64,000 nucleotides of DNA from Flaccisagitta enflata (GCA_965153355.1 OZ231126.1:37138001-37202000); one strand, 5' to 3'; shown: positions 39,843 through 54,162, counted from the stretch's first letter. The notes: generated from the sequence alone by a model not told the origin. Numbers and translations: made by a program.

Positions 39843-40503
39843 GCATACTAGCCTGTACCGAAATGACAATAAACAATAAAATCAGAATTCTACGAGTAGT
39901 TCTTGTTCTGGGGCTGTCTTGGGCTTCTAATGACATCAATTTTGGTCTGAAAAGTTTGCATCTTGCTGGCCGCGCCTTACCTTTAACTTTCCTCAAGCCT
40001 ATACGAAACCAAAAAATACAAGTTACTCAAATCCCATTTCTGACTTCATATTTGAAATCTGCATGAAAAACTAATGATTAAAAGTGCTTTTCTTTTTTCA
40101 AAATTCCTTTGGGATCATAGTCAAAATTCATTTTGAAGATATGAAAAAAAGGTAAGTTCGACGATTTTACATATAAAGAAAAGAGAAAGGTAAGTTTTGC
40201 AAACTTTGATGTTTATTTTGAACACCTTCTAGTTGGAATATTGAAAAAAGGAAAACACTTTCAATTAACAGTTTTTTCTACAGATTTCAAATCTGCAGTC
40301 AAAACAGAGATTTAAGCACTTTGAAATTTTTGGTTTCCCATAGAGGTAGGTTTAACCAAGGGTAAGGCGCGGAAAGCTTAATGTAGGATGTGTGTGGCAA
40401 AATTGATCTCAACAGGAGCCCAAGACGGCCCCACAGCATGAACTGCTCGTAGAATGCCAATTTTATGGCTTTTAGTCATTTAGGTACAAGCTAATGTATA
40501 CAG
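39843..40503. mobile_element. fold-back element FB-F2 (about 661 bp)
   Basis: Left arm (39843-40030) and right arm (about 40325-40503) are inverted copies: shared words include CTTGTACC/CCTGTACC, ATTCTACGAG, GTCTTGGGCT, ATCAATTTTG and CGCGCCTTACC. Pairing resumes inside at TTTGAAATCTGC (near 40050 and 40280), so nearly the whole element is palindromic. The ends are not sharply defined, and no duplication was identified. Non-coding. Confidence 0.7.
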
Positions 40504-42604
40504 TGAAAACTTGAAATAAAAACAAAAAACAAAAACTAGAAGTTTCTAAGTTCCCCACTCTTTTGAGCCGCTGCCCAAATAAACAAGGAGAAAAACACAC
40601 ACACACGAACATTTGTACAGAAGATAACACTTTTGGACTTAACGAGGTTTTCTTGATCGGCACAATTTTCGCGTCGCCGCTTCAGAAGTCCACAGGATCC
40701 GAGGGATCGAAAGTGCCGGACAAAATCTGATGCTTTTACGAGAGATTATACCCCATTCGCTGACAGATATGGATATCCGAAATTAGTAGTTAGGTCTCTA
40801 GAGTGGTTGGTACTTTTTTTTTCTCTCGGTCAGCGCAAGAGTAGCCACAGAGACACAGGATATGAAACCCACAGGTCGGTGGTTTCTGTTATGAGAATCA
40901 ATCATTTGATAATCATTGTATGTTTCATAAATCAAATACGATCATAGAAGAATTTCTAAAAGCATGCCATTAAAAAGTGGGCTGTTGAAACAAGATTGCC
41001 TTTTGATAAAGGATGAGCTAATCTAGATGGAGATATATACAAAACGTGGTATCGCGTGCATACGATAACAACAACGACCAAAGAAAGTATCGTTTGTGTA
41101 AGACAGCCTTGTCAAAGAAGTGGACACATATCTTGAAGAGGCCCAACACACAGAGAGAGACTGAACCCTAACAACAGCGGCGGGGCGGCTAAAGACAGAC
41201 AGAAAGGGACAAATAGTGAAATTAACGAGGGAATGAAAAGGAGAAAGAAAGTGAGATGAGGAAAGAAAATCGCTAATCCAACAGAGAAAGAGAAAGAGAA
41301 AGAGAAAGCGAAGAGAAAGAGAAAAACGCTTTCTAGCAAAGGTGACAATGATGGATGTATCGAGAGGTCGGCGTAACGGGGTAAATGATATGGCGATTCA
41401 AAACGAGTCTAGTCTTGAAATCTTTAAGAAAATTTGCCCTGAAAAAAGGGTTAGTTTTACTCGGGGTGGTTTTGAAAAGCAGAGCATAACAGTGAAATTG
41501 CCGTAAAAGAAAAGCAGGGTTCTAGAGTCGTTTACTGAGATTTGATCTGAGGACGGGAATCGACTGAATGAATTTAAGAATGATTTTTGTTTTCATTGCC
41601 AAGATAAAAGAGCGGAACAAAATCTAATCGGTAGCTCCAAGCTATTTTATCTAAACTTCATGGAATTGGAATGATTATGATAGGTAGCTTGATATTTCCC
41701 CATGAAAGTGGCTATCCTTTCATATCAGTTTGTTCTTAACTCTTTTTTATGCGATTATGTCCAAAGTAATTACCTGATCGCCATACAACTTACCCAGGAT
41801 TTGTCCAGGGGTTGGATGGTTGTTCATGCAAAATTTCAGAAAATTTCTCAGAATAATTTTTTAGCTACGCTAATTTGAAATTTTTGGGTAGGTAGGCTGG
41901 TTCGGGTGGTTGCACTATCTGAAATTTCCTGAAACTTCACACATCAGTAGACAAGGTCATGTGATGTTTCCATAGAAAAAATCAAGTCAATCGGTCAATT
42001 CGTTCATGAGATATCAGCTTTCAAAGTTTGGGTAAAAAAGGTCACGACGATTTCCAAGAAAAATATCATGATCACTTTTTGTTCTCAGACTGTTTCAAAC
42101 TTGAGCACTCATGAAATCATGAACTATGATTTTTCTTTCGATCACTACACCTAAAATATTAGGAGTATTAGAAAAATAAAAAGGACAGAGGAAAGCTTAA
42201 ACACTAGACTTTCTAATGATATAAAATTTGATAGTAATATTTTTAAAAATATAGCAACGCGGTTATTCCCTTCAGACCGGCCACATCAAAAAGTTGAACC
42301 GGTAGATTCCTCTAGATAAACCTATACGATTCAGCTTCAAATGATGAATTCACTTAATGATGGTAACACACTTTAGCAACCGGGTTTGTTTTGATCCTGG
42401 GCCAAGAAAACAATTATCATTCGACTGAGATGAAAGTTGGGTTGTTTCTCGGGTGGTTTTATATTCAGAGGGCGGGTGGTTTTTCTTGGGTAGGCGGGAG
42501 GAAGTAGGAAGAAAACGAGGTGGTAGAACGGTGGTGGCCACGAATGGCGCAGTGGCCCGCGGTGGTAGTGCCACTATTGGGATCGGGGAAGGCTTGTCGT
42601 TGAG
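40504..42604. other. intergenic, nothing recognised
   Basis: About 2.1 kb. Contains a fragment GCCGCTGCCCAAA near 40563 matching the D-family terminus and an (AGAGAA)n-like run near 41285. No gene recognised. Confidence 0.4.
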
Positions 42605-42894
42605 GAAGGAAGAAAGAAAGAAAGAAAGAAGAAAGAAAGAAAGAAAGAAAGAGAGAAAGAAAGAAAGAAAGAAAGAAAGAAAAAGAAAGAAAGAAAGAAG
42701 AAGAAAAGAGAAAAAAAAAGAGAAGAGAAAAGAAAGAATGAATGAATGAATGAATGAATAGATGAATGAATGAATGAATGAAGAATGAATGAATATGAAT
42801 GAATGAATGAATATGAATGAATGAATGAATGAATGAATGAATGAAAAGAAGAAAGAAAGAAAGCAAGAGGAAAGAAATAAATAAAAAAAAAGAA

Positions 42895-42983
<89 letters not shown>

Positions 42984-42985
42984 AG
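42605..42985. repeat. (GAAA)n-(GAAT)n-(GAAA)n array
   Basis: Tetranucleotide arrays: GAAA to about 42735, GAAT to 42845 (some ATGAATGA phase shifts), then GAAA again. The GAAT part is the reverse complement of the LINE's TTCA tail motif. Confidence 0.95.
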
Positions 42986-44705
42986 AAAAAGAAAGAAATA
43001 AAGGGCGAAGGCGGTAGATGGCCTCTTAAATCAGCCGACAGTCAAAATCGCGGACAGGGTCTCAATTGAAGGGTCTAAAAATGATTTAAACATCTCCGAT
43101 CCAATCAATTCTTCCGTCGACTTGACTGAAAGACGATCGGCTTGAAGATGTTGACGACGACGTTGACGACGACATAAAAGACGATGAAGACGACGATGAC
43201 GACGATTATAACGTTATAACAAACGACAACGAGATCAGTTTAGAGCCGCGTTACGAAATGTTATCCTACTTTTACATCCCGAAAAAGGGCCATAATTTTA
43301 CCGAATTAACCCCTTTGGTCCTTTTGTTCAAGCCGGTCAAGGTGGGTCGAAGAGGAACGCCTCTAATCGACGCGAGATGACGGTACTGGTAGTAAATTAT
43401 CGAAAATGGACAGAGAAACAGAGAGAGAGAGAGAGAGAGAGCATGCAACTTGAATTTCAGGGAGAGTTTAAATAGAAAGTCTGTCTTTGAAATAACTAAT
43501 GGAGGGGGGGGGGGAGCGTCCCGACGTGGGTGCAGTTCGCGAGACCATCTTAAGATGCGAGGCGACCACTCAGTCGGGCACAGTTAGGCCCGTGAATCAC
43601 CATACAAGTTATCGTTTTACAAACATGAAGGCAACCGCGACGGAAAGCACGAAGACGATCAATTGGGAGATTTTTTTCGACTTCATAGTGCCGCTAACAA
43701 CGTTACAGGTTCATGCGTACAAACCGCAAAATCCCTATACTGTTTGCTCAATGCACTTTTGTAAGAATCGGCATGAAAAAATTCAACATCTCAATACAGT
43801 GGAATATGAAAATATATTTCTTGAAAATTAATCAAACTTGGATATTGCGAATAAAATAGCCCAAGATAACCGCCATCTATATGCAAATCGATTTGAGCTT
43901 CATCGGTTTTGCTAACAGTGAGGTCTTTTTACGAAATCTGGTTGACCGCAGAACAGAGAGAATAAATGAGAGATATAGAAGAAGAAAAAGGAGAAAATAT
44001 AATCGAGATAAGAAGGCCCGGCCTAGGGAAGAGGGTGTGCTTGAAACCCAGGGCGGAAGTTTGAAATGGACCATAATTAGTATGATTATATCGCGGGTTG
44101 ACAAAAATTTCTTTGATTGTATTCATATCTGTCACTTGGCTTTGACTCCCAAATGAGTGGTATCCACTCTTTATTCCTCATTTCCCATCGCCCAACGCCT
44201 TTTTCTTGTCTTCTGCTCATCCGTCTCCTCGTACTGAGTCTTAAAACCTTAAAACCTTCATCATTCTTTGCATCAAATTTCCAACTCTTTTTTAATTCAT
44301 TATACATCTTTCGATCATCTAAAAAACACTAGAGTAGAATTTTCGTTTCCAAATTGGATTAAAATGATCGACTGCATTTGCGTGATTGTTAATCAACACA
44401 CTTGATCATATGATCAGACTATCTACCCCAGGCCATACACGTGACAATAAAGATAGATGTCGTTCATTCAGCCACGACATTGTAATAAATGAGTGGAACG
44501 GCCGAATTTGGTATGTTCTGATGAAAGCCTATCAAAATGGCAAGAAAATGGTTTCCAATGTTTCTCAACTTGTGAATTCCACCACCCAAATTCGTTGCAG
44601 AAAAAAAAGAGAAATGAAAAAAAGACGAAAAAAAACCAACCCCGATTCTTGTCGGTGAAAGATCATTTCTGGCAGATTTCGGTGAGAGAATTGGTTTTTG
44701 AGAGT
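42986..44705. other. intergenic, nothing recognised
   Basis: Includes a GACGAC cluster near 43150-43205, a short GA run near 43425 and a 110-codon open frame at 43499-43831 without recognisable features. Confidence 0.35.
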
Positions 44706-44914
44706 CTTTTTAGTTGTGGACTCGCAACTCTATAAGGGCCTTTGTCCATCCGTCCGTTGGTCGGTCTGTCAGTCCGTCTGTCCGTCGGTCCGTTGCTCCG
44801 ACGGTCCTTCCGTCTGTCTGTCTGTGAGCACCAGTCGAAAAGTGTGAAAACGCGCATTTCCGCCCCTACCCATCCATCCGCATCTGGTATGGCCGTGTAT
44901 CCGGCCTTGTTTCT
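44706..44914 (-). mobile_element. KH family copy 16
   Basis: 3' hairpin at 44712-44729, stem AGTTG / CAACT, then CTATAAGG and a long GTCCGTCC/GTCTGTCT run. The 5' end on minus is ACAAGGCCGGATACACGG with key AGATGCGGA, 7 of 9 matches to the hairpin word AGTTGTGGA. Confidence 0.75.
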
Positions 44915-45092
44915 CTGATTTTTTTTTGATTTTCCTGATATTTCTGACTTTTTTTTTTGGTCTCTGACAACGAGGATTCATCTGAAATTCCGGACGTCAG
45001 TGCCTGACCCTCTTTAGTATTCCTTACCTCCCACTCAACCCGATTTGGTGTCTGACTCTGTGGTAAGGCATATTTCTATCTGTATGTATGTC

Positions 45093-45382
<290 letters not shown>

Positions 45383-45385
<3 letters not shown>

Positions 45386-45920
45386 AACAGACAGACACGG
45401 AGACGGAGATAGGCAGTAGCGACATAAACAGAGGTTCATCTAGACAGTTTTAAACAGTTTTAGACACACAAAGGGAACAAATAGCAGCAGGAGAACACCC
45501 ATCCCACGCATGGATGAACAGGCTATCATTATCAAAGAAAAAATTTGAAAATAAGTGGATGACACAGTTTCCCATATGATAACGGCAGACAACCACCGAC
45601 CATAAACGCGGATGAAGGACAGAGAAATGGGTTTGAAAAAAATTAAATCTGTCCCAAGTGATATTTGTGACATTAATGAATTCACAACATGAAAGTTTTT
45701 TTTCCCTCGTTAAAATATGTTTTTTTTCATAATTCACTGAGGACTGAAAGAAAGAAAGAATTTTTATATTAATTGACATGTTCGACGACGACAAGGGCGA
45801 GAGAAAAGAAAGAGTAGCACGAAAGAAAGTTTGGCAAGGACAATGCCCATGGTACATGACGTCAGATATAGGAAAAACTGCAAGGGATAGAGTTCATTTT
45901 CAATCGTCCGATAACGATCT

Positions 45921-45953
<33 letters not shown>

Positions 45954-46275
45954 GAAAAAACTCAATGTTTACTATGGCTTTCAAAACAAATAGCAATGAG
46001 AATATGTTGTGGGAATGATGTGGGCAATGATTTCCATACAAACGATGGGTCCTTTGTTTTGATGTGATATACCTTACTTGACTGACTTATCTTATCAGCT
46101 TTTCATGCTTTTTTTTTTTGACAACCTGAGTATTCATGCAAACCCGGGAAGGGGGTAAGATAAGCTTGTCCTCGTCAAGTAAAGACTCGTCAAAAAAAAA
46201 ACACAAAAAAAAAAAAAAAACACACATTTGAGAATACCAGGCCAATTATAAAGATAGAAAAAAAAGGAGCAGGGG
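45383..46275. other. intergenic with a 30-base poly-A
   Basis: A30 at 45923-45952. No recognisable retrogene precedes it. Other A runs lie near 46192-46220. Confidence 0.4.
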
Positions 46276-46569
46276 TGTATATTCTTGAGTCGCTTTTGAT
46301 TTTTTTCCCCCCCTGCTTTTGATTTTCTTCCCCGCGATGCGTCGCGTTGCGTTTTTATATCCATGATTTTCTTCCCCATATAGCAATAAAACTATGAAAT
46401 TAAGGTTTGAATAGTGTTAAATTGTATTTTACTAATTGAGTTTTATGATTTGGTACTGTAAAAAGTTATATTTTCCCCAAATTTCCTTTTTTTCTCTTTT
46501 TTCCCCCTTTCATTTCCTTCCCCATCTCCAGACCCTTTGATTTCCCCACAGAAAACTCAAGAATATACA
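46276..46569. mobile_element. small TIR element (294 bp)
   Basis: Perfect 15-base inverted ends TGTATATTCTTGAGT (46276-46290) and ACTCAAGAATATACA (46555-46569). The interior repeats GATTTTCTTCCCC-like words. Non-coding; superfamily unknown. Confidence 0.7.
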
Positions 46570-46657
46570 GGCCTGAAAAGGAGGGAAAGAGAAAAAAAAA
46601 AAGAGATACGAAGCGGAAAAAAGCGGGAGGCACTAGGGCGAATTTGGTGATTTAAAG

Positions 46658-46953
46658 AAAACAAGGCCAACACCTATTAGTCGCGGGCGAGACATGAATT
46701 CACTCGACTGTTTAATGAATACTGTTAGATATCGATCGTAGGAGGGGCATAACTTAAAATGATGTAGAATGAATTAGAATGACTTTCAATGACCTGAACT
46801 GACATAAAATGACATAAAATGACATAAATGGCGTATAGGACCAAAATAACCTAAATAACTTGAAATGACTTTAAATGACATGAATGAAATGAAAAAGCAT
46901 TATGTGACCATCCGACTGACGGACGGCGTGGGTCATAGAGTCGCGCCTAAAAA
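46658..46953 (+). mobile_element. KH family copy 17 with a decamer minisatellite
   Basis: Starts ACAAGGCCAACACC, key-like AGTCGCGGGCGAG, ends CATAGAGTCGCGCC then TAAAAA; the hairpin is truncated. The usual GGAC array is largely replaced by ATAAAATGAC-type decamers (about 46760-46880). Confidence 0.6.
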
Positions 46954-47560
46954 CATGAACTGGGAGAGATGGAGAGAGAAAGAAGCTTACTTTCAGTGGA
47001 TGTCGTAAATTGTTTTTAAAAGCTCATATCTGTTGTGATTGGAGGCGAGGGATGGTGTCGAGGTCGGCCGGGACAAGCATGAGTCGGATTTATGGGATTG
47101 GGTGGACCTTTTGCATGAGTTACTCCCGAGTTAACATGGCGTCTATGACGGAGATGGCCCAGTGTCTTGTCCACGGGATGAACTCGAGGGGAATGAGACG
47201 GACTGATGCATGTGCTACATTCATTTAGCATAGAATATGGTTGATAAACCAAAATTTCACCAAAAAGGGTGTGTACTTGTTCCATTAACTTACAATCCTA
47301 ACTTAATTTGGAAACCTTTATAAAAATGGTGATGATATGAACAGACGTGTTAGTTTGAGCAAATTCATTTCACAGTGTATATTGAAAGGTGAAAAAAAGC
47401 TAGAAAAAAAAATGAAGAAGAAGAAGAAAAAAAAACTCGGGCCAGGCGCAAAAAAATAACTCAGAAACGCCGTAACTCAAGCGCTCAAACGTTGTTTATA
47501 ATAAACATGGATACCATGGAGGAAGAGGAAACATATGCGCATCTAACTATTTGTATGTGT

Positions 47561-47561
<1 letters not shown>
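46954..47561. other. intergenic, nothing recognised
   Basis: Open frames exist on both strands at 47010-47285 but carry no recognisable domain or splice context. Confidence 0.35.
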
Positions 47562-47630
<69 letters not shown>

Positions 47631-47639
47631 GAGACAGGA

Positions 47640-47677
<38 letters not shown>

Positions 47678-47726
47678 CAGAGGGACAGGACAGGGAACAG
47701 AGGCAGAACAGAGAGAGCAGACAGAC

Positions 47727-47758
<32 letters not shown>

Positions 47759-47800
47759 CGACAGAGACAGAGACAGAGAGACAAAGAGAGAGAGAGAGAG
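47562..47800. repeat. (GA)n / (GACA)n array
   Basis: GA, GACAGAGA and GACA units alternate over about 240 bases. Confidence 0.9.
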
Positions 47801-48552
47801 AAAACTCTCAAACACAAATGTATTAACCAAAGTTTGGCGATTAAAGTGAGTCTGTGAAATGAGTCTTTCAGAGAGAAGAGATGAGCTGATAATTACCAAG
47901 CCAGAAAAGAAGAAGAAAAAAAAGAGAAAAGAAAAATATAATCTCGAATGGCTCCAGTTCTAGATGTTGATAATGATGCCCTTGCACTAGATCTGCACCG
48001 AAAAAAAAAGAGATTTCCAATCAACTTTGATTTTCTTCTCTCGACCTAAATTGCGCCCAACGGTTATTTCTTGAAGGAAGTTTTATGAAACAACATTCGC
48101 GTTGATCTAAAACCACGGATAAAAAAGTAAATCAAGCCCCGAATGGCGGAAAACATATCATCAGCTCCATAAACTTACGCATGCGTTCTTTCTTAAACTT
48201 CACAAAATTAAAGTAAACATCAACACGTGTAACCTTTTAGTGCACTATTTTCTCTCGCAGGAAAAAAGTAAGTGAAGAAAAAAAAGAAGGAATGAAAAGA
48301 AAAAGAAGAAAATATTTTTGAGAAAGAGTGGAGAGGAAGAAGAAGATGAAGAAGACGAAGAAGACGAAGAAGAAGAAAAGAAGAAAAGAAGAAAAAAGAG
48401 AAGAAGAAGGAAGAAGAGGAGAAAATGAAATTTGATTTGTAGCAGAGAGGCTGTTCCCATCGAGGCATGAAGGCAGTGAGAGACAGATGAACGGAAGGAT
48501 GGATTTCATTCTCAGTTATGGTTGAGAAAAACATGATCTGCTGAAATTCTCT
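47801..48552. other. intergenic, purine-rich part
   Basis: AAGAAG-rich from 48255 to 48425; no gene recognised. Confidence 0.35.
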
Positions 48553-48602
48553 CTCTCTATCTATATCATATCTATATATATCTCTCTCTATCTATCTCTA
48601 TA

Positions 48603-48640
<38 letters not shown>

Positions 48641-48918
48641 TTCTCTGTTTTTCCAGGTTTTGCTAGGTGCGGTCAATTCTTGGTGTAAAACGATACGTGC
48701 TTCTTTGAAAAACGTATGAGTGGGATGATTAAGTTGGGATATACATCCCATTCGCAAGAATGATACGTAGATTTGATGAGCTCTTCTTTAACAAACAAAC
48801 AAACAAACAAACAAACAAACATACAAAAAACAAACAAACAAACAAACAAACAAACAAACAAACAAACAAACAAACAAACAAACAAAAAACAAACAAACAA
48901 ACAAACAAAAAACAAACA
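48553..48918. repeat. (CT/ATCT)n and (CAAA)n arrays
   Basis: CT/ATCT run at 48553-48638 and a CAAA tetranucleotide array at 48790-48918, separated by unique sequence. Confidence 0.9.
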
Positions 48919-49223
48919 GACACAAGCAAATAACGACGAGGACGGGACGATAATAAAGCAAAAGAATTTAACCAAGGAAACTAATTCCGCTTGAGATACA
49001 GTGGACGTCGTCCAGGCTTGGAAATATGGGGGAACTCAATGTATAAATATTATAAGGTACTATGGAGTTGGGCGTCTCTTTTGATTTTTAAAAAAACTGA
49101 AATGCTGATTGTTAAAGGATTGATTAACGTTAACTGTACATTGTAAGGTTGTGGTAACGACGTGTTTCCATCATACCAGCGGAATTCGTCACCCTCGCAC
49201 ACAAACCTCCAAAATGAACTCAC

Positions 49224-49458
49224 CCCGTATTGAATCCAAAAGGGTCGGCTCGTCCGGCAGCCGCGGCGGCGGCGGCGGCGGCGGCCAGGGGGTTCACGTT
49301 AGGGTGGTTGAAATTGCCCCAAAGTTCGTTAAGGTGTGGCAGGAGAGGCGTCGGGGGCGCCGCTCCCGTAGCGACCGAAGCGGCGGCGGCAGCAGCGGCG
49401 GCGGCGGCGAAAGGATACCCGGATGCTGCGGCGGCGGCATAGTAAGCGGCCAGTCCAG
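49224..49458 (-). CDS. candidate internal exon, Ala-rich protein
   Basis: On the minus strand a long pyrimidine-rich stretch (about 49465-49620) ends in an ACTGCAG acceptor (AG at 49460-49459). It is followed by 235 bases open in one frame and a consensus donor GG|GTGAGT at 49224/49223. The encoded segment includes AAYYAAAASGYPF, two alanine tracts of 8-10 residues and, between them, PTPLLPHLNELWGNFNHPNV, ending RADPFGFNT. Alanine tracts separated by mixed hydrophobic/polar segments are common in animal transcription factors and RNA-binding proteins. No family was recognised. GC content is far above the surroundings. The plus-strand Gly-rich frame over the same bases looks like its shadow. 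Confidence 0.45.
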
Positions 49459-50821
49459 CTGCAGTGTTTGTTTTGGTGCGGAAAGAGTTTGCGTGGTGTG
49501 GATGGAAAAGGAAATTGGGGTGGAAAGGGGGTGAGGGTGGCGAAAAAGAGATTTTGTGTGGGAGGAGGGGGGGGGGGGGAGTTTGGCAGATATTGGGAAG
49601 GGGAGTGGGAGTTGTGGTAAGGGAGACAGGTGCTTGGGAAGGGGTAAATCGGGTGGGATAAAGGAAGAACAGGAGTAGGTGGGGGTGTAGGAGCAGTGAC
49701 GCATGTGAGTGTTGAGAGAGTGTGTGAGGGAAAAAAACATGAAAGAAAGAAAATGGTAATGAGGCTCTGAAACATTGAAGGAGAGGGAAAACTAAATAGA
49801 AGCAGAATTGAGATTGAAATCAGAAACGGTGCGTTGGTGTCTATTACGCCCTTTTTCATCGATAGTCTCGGGGTGGCGTTACTAATACCGTTTTCTATAC
49901 TGGGAAACAGTGACGTACACTAGGTCGTATCGATTCGACGCTGTAGGTGTGACTTTTTTTTCTGTTTGGGTGTGCCGTTACTTTTGCCTCTGCTCAAAGT
50001 TTATTCGTGGGGGTTATGTACTTATGTTTTGGTTCATCAAAATGCATCTTTTAAGGCGATAACAGAAAAATCAGACACTTCTTCTTACTGAAAGTGATAG
50101 GTATTTTGCGGTAATGTTCATTCGTTGATATACCATCGAGATAATGTAAAGAAATCACAGGAATTTCATAAATTCCATCAGTTTTTCCTCTTTCATCAAT
50201 CTTTTGATCACTTTGTTTTCTTTTTTTTTTCAAGAAAATTTGAAGACAAAAAAAAATTACGGGAATGATGAAAAAACGGGAAGAGAAAAAAAAGGGGGAA
50301 AAGGGAAGTACACACGCTGTTCCATTGCGTCAATTAAAGATAAATCGAGTAATTAACTCGGTAGATGGAAGCTGATGAAGGCTCAGATATCGTGCAAAAG
50401 AGAAAAGAAAATGTCCGATTTCAAGTCTGTTTCTCATCTTAAAATTGATACAAAGAAAACAAAAATGGGAGTGAGTAAAAAGGAAGAAAGAGAGAACGAA
50501 ATTGAGAAAGAAAAAGAGAGGAAGATGAAAGAAAAAAAGAGGGAAAGCCATGGGCATTGGGCAATGGGCAGAAGGAAAGTGAGAAGTTTAACAAGATAGA
50601 AAAACTACAGAACAACAGCAAAGCAAAAGACAGATAACAATGAGTCAATGACGACACTGACTTTGATCGTATAAGTTGTAACAGTAACAATTAATAAATG
50701 AAAATGGCACCGACAGACCGATAGTCAGACATCAATAATGAGAGGAAAAATATGAATATCGACCCATAACATCGCACTTGGCGATGTAACTCTAATCTGC
50801 TTTTGGCGTGGTCCGTGGATG
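49459..50821. other. intron or intergenic, nothing further recognised
   Basis: Pyrimidine-rich on minus next to the candidate exon (with a G13 run near 49567 on plus). Beyond 49740 no features were recognised. Confidence 0.35.
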
Positions 50822-51252
50822 TACTACGCGAATCAAAAAAAAAAAGAAAAAAAGGCCGCACCCTTTTGTAGCTGAGTGGAAGAAGCACAAAAAATTAATT
50901 CAAATTTTTTTTGTTCAACTGATTTTAGAAATATTTGAATGTTCTTTCATTCTAGACTAACCCCAGGTCTCTATCTCAAACCGTTTAGGAGATAGAGCTT
51001 GCCAAAGTGAACCTGTCTTTTGCAAAAATGCTCATTTTTCAATAGGATTGCAAAACTGAAAATGGCAATGTTTTCACTCTTTATACGCCATTTCTAAACG
51101 GATAAAGCTAGAAATACCAGATTGGAGCCAAATGAAAGCTCGAAAAATCTCTTTAAGATCTTCAAAAAGGTCTTAGATTTTGTTTAATCATTTTGAAATT
51201 TAATATGATAAATTGTTATTTAAAAGTGCGGCTTTTTTTTATTCGCGTAGTA
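50822..51252 (+). mobile_element. TA-MITE family, copy 3 (431 bp)
   Basis: Ends TACTACGCGAATC and ATTCGCGTAGTA, with AAAAAGGCCGCACCC and GTGCGGCTTTTTTT inside. Interior words such as CAAACCGTTTAGGAG, ATGCTCATTTTTCAAT and AAAGCTAGAAAT match copy 1. The outer TA on both sides supports a TA duplication. Confidence 0.85.
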
Positions 51253-51979
51253 TTAAGAATATCAAGCGCGTTCATACAGTTTTTGCCTCATCTTTTTCTT
51301 TTTCTCTTTCTTTTTCTTTTCTCGCTATTTTTCTTCTTTTTCTTCTTATTCCCCCTCTCCTCCCCCAATTTTTCTCCTTCTGCTTCTTCTCCTCTCAACT
51401 GGATGAAAAACACGGAAAAGTTTTAGGGGCAAAAATCTGTTCATCATTTCCCCTCCGACGTCCATGGATGAACAAGCGTAACAAAACCCACATTCATACG
51501 CGGTAAATCAGACACCATATTCACTCTCTCCCCCCTCTCTTTCATTAACAGCCAATAGATGAAACCAAAATTGAAGGGAGGTAAAATTACGTTGGTACCA
51601 AATTCACTCCTTTCTATCAAACTTAATCAGTGAGTTGTGATGCTAACCCGGGATTTCATTCAGCGACAAAAAAGAATAAGTTGGGCACTTTTGGACGGTG
51701 TTCGTGTCGGACAGACGCACAGACGTGGTGGAAATTCAGACAACAAGTTTAAGTTCTATGGATACCAACGAAACTACGGTACACACCGGACCCTATAAAA
51801 TGTTGAAACAATGAGACGAAATACTTCCACTCATTCACCTCTAATCTATCGTATTTCCACTAAAAAGCAAGATGCCCCAAGCAAGAACTCGAGTTAGAGT
51901 AACGAAGATTTTCACGCCTCTCTGAGTGAGACTTCGCCTGAAAACCCGGGGTGGACATGGCAGTACGGCGGGAGGCAAG
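51253..51979. other. intergenic, nothing recognised
   Basis: CTTTTTC-rich at 51290-51390. No gene seen. Confidence 0.3.

Positions 51980-53233
<1,254 letters not shown>

Positions 53234-53272
<39 letters not shown>
53234..53272. repeat. (GA)n microsatellite
   Basis: About 38 bases of GA. Confidence 0.9.
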
Positions 53273-53276
<4 letters not shown>

Positions 53277-53950
53277 GTTTCAAATTCCAAAGTAATGAAC
53301 AACGGGTCCAATTTCAAGATCCCTCAAAATCTCTCAACGAAGGAAACTGTCCGTGAAAGAATGAATGATCACCTTCCTCATGCGTTCATTAGCACATGGT
53401 TAATCGAGTTATTCCATTAATTCATACATCAGTTTGTTGGTCTGCCACCCATGTCTATTCTTCTATGCCACTCAGGATGCATCTTACGTAATGATGCATA
53501 GACTTTGCCCACATTTTGATCCGACCATTTTCTTTTGCGATACGATTTATAAACTGTTGAGAGCAAAATTTCCAGTAAAACCAAAAATACGTAAATTGCG
53601 GTTAAACTTCCTTTTTTTGCAAATTTGTGGGGCGTGGGACGAAAGATATACACTCGGCCCGACCGCAGATTGTTTTAATTCTTTTTTACAAGAACAGATT
53701 ACTTAAAAGTGACACCAAAATTGCGACAAGAGACCCCCAACGTAGAAGAGTGGAAGTACTCCCGTGACCCCGACCGACGACACTTAAGGCAACTTTTACA
53801 AGATATTCATTAATACATATTAGCTCTTTATAATTTGAAAGTATATTTCATGTACCACGACGGATTGTAACTTTAGGAAATGATATTTTTGTTCGAATGG
53901 TTATAGAAATAATGTCATTAACTGGTGGGTGTGACCGATCGGGCGAAGTC
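53273..53950. other. intergenic, nothing recognised
   Basis: Short open frames only. Confidence 0.3.
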
Positions 53951-54162
53951 AAACAAGGCCGGACACGCACCTAATTAGTATTCGCTTGCGTGCGGGCAGG
54001 CGCAGTAATGGTGAAAAAAACAAGGCCGGATACACGGCTACCTTAGTCGCGTGCGGGTGGGCAGGGGCGGCGAAAAAAAAAAACAAAGTGTGACGGACCG
54101 ACCGTCGGATGACCGACAGACGGACAGAGCGGGCTGTAGAGTCGCGTGCACGCGTCTAAAAC
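53951..54162 (+). mobile_element. KH copies 18a (truncated) and 18b in tandem
   Basis: Two ACAAGGCCGGA starts lie 66 bases apart. The second copy (54017-54162) is complete: key AGTCGCGTGCGGGTGGGC, CGGACCGACCG, GCTGTAGA and hairpin AGTCGCGTGCACGCGTCT at 54140-54157, then AAAA. Key and hairpin agree at 9 of 10. Confidence 0.7.

Noticed and set aside
40561-40580. Fifth D element
   Set aside because: Only a GCCGCTGCCCAAA fragment is present; too short to call an element.
43499-43831. 110-codon open frame
   Set aside because: No domain, no splice context, composition like the surrounding non-coding DNA.
45923-45952. Poly-A as tail of a processed retrogene
   Set aside because: No coding or LINE-like sequence upstream and no flanking duplication seen.
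47010-47285. Overlapping open frames on both strands
   Set aside because: Neither has a recognisable domain or exon signals; length is compatible with chance.
49151-49534. Plus-strand Gly-rich open frame
   Set aside because: It overlaps the better-supported minus-strand exon; its glycine runs are the antisense reading of alanine codons, and it lacks recognisable content.
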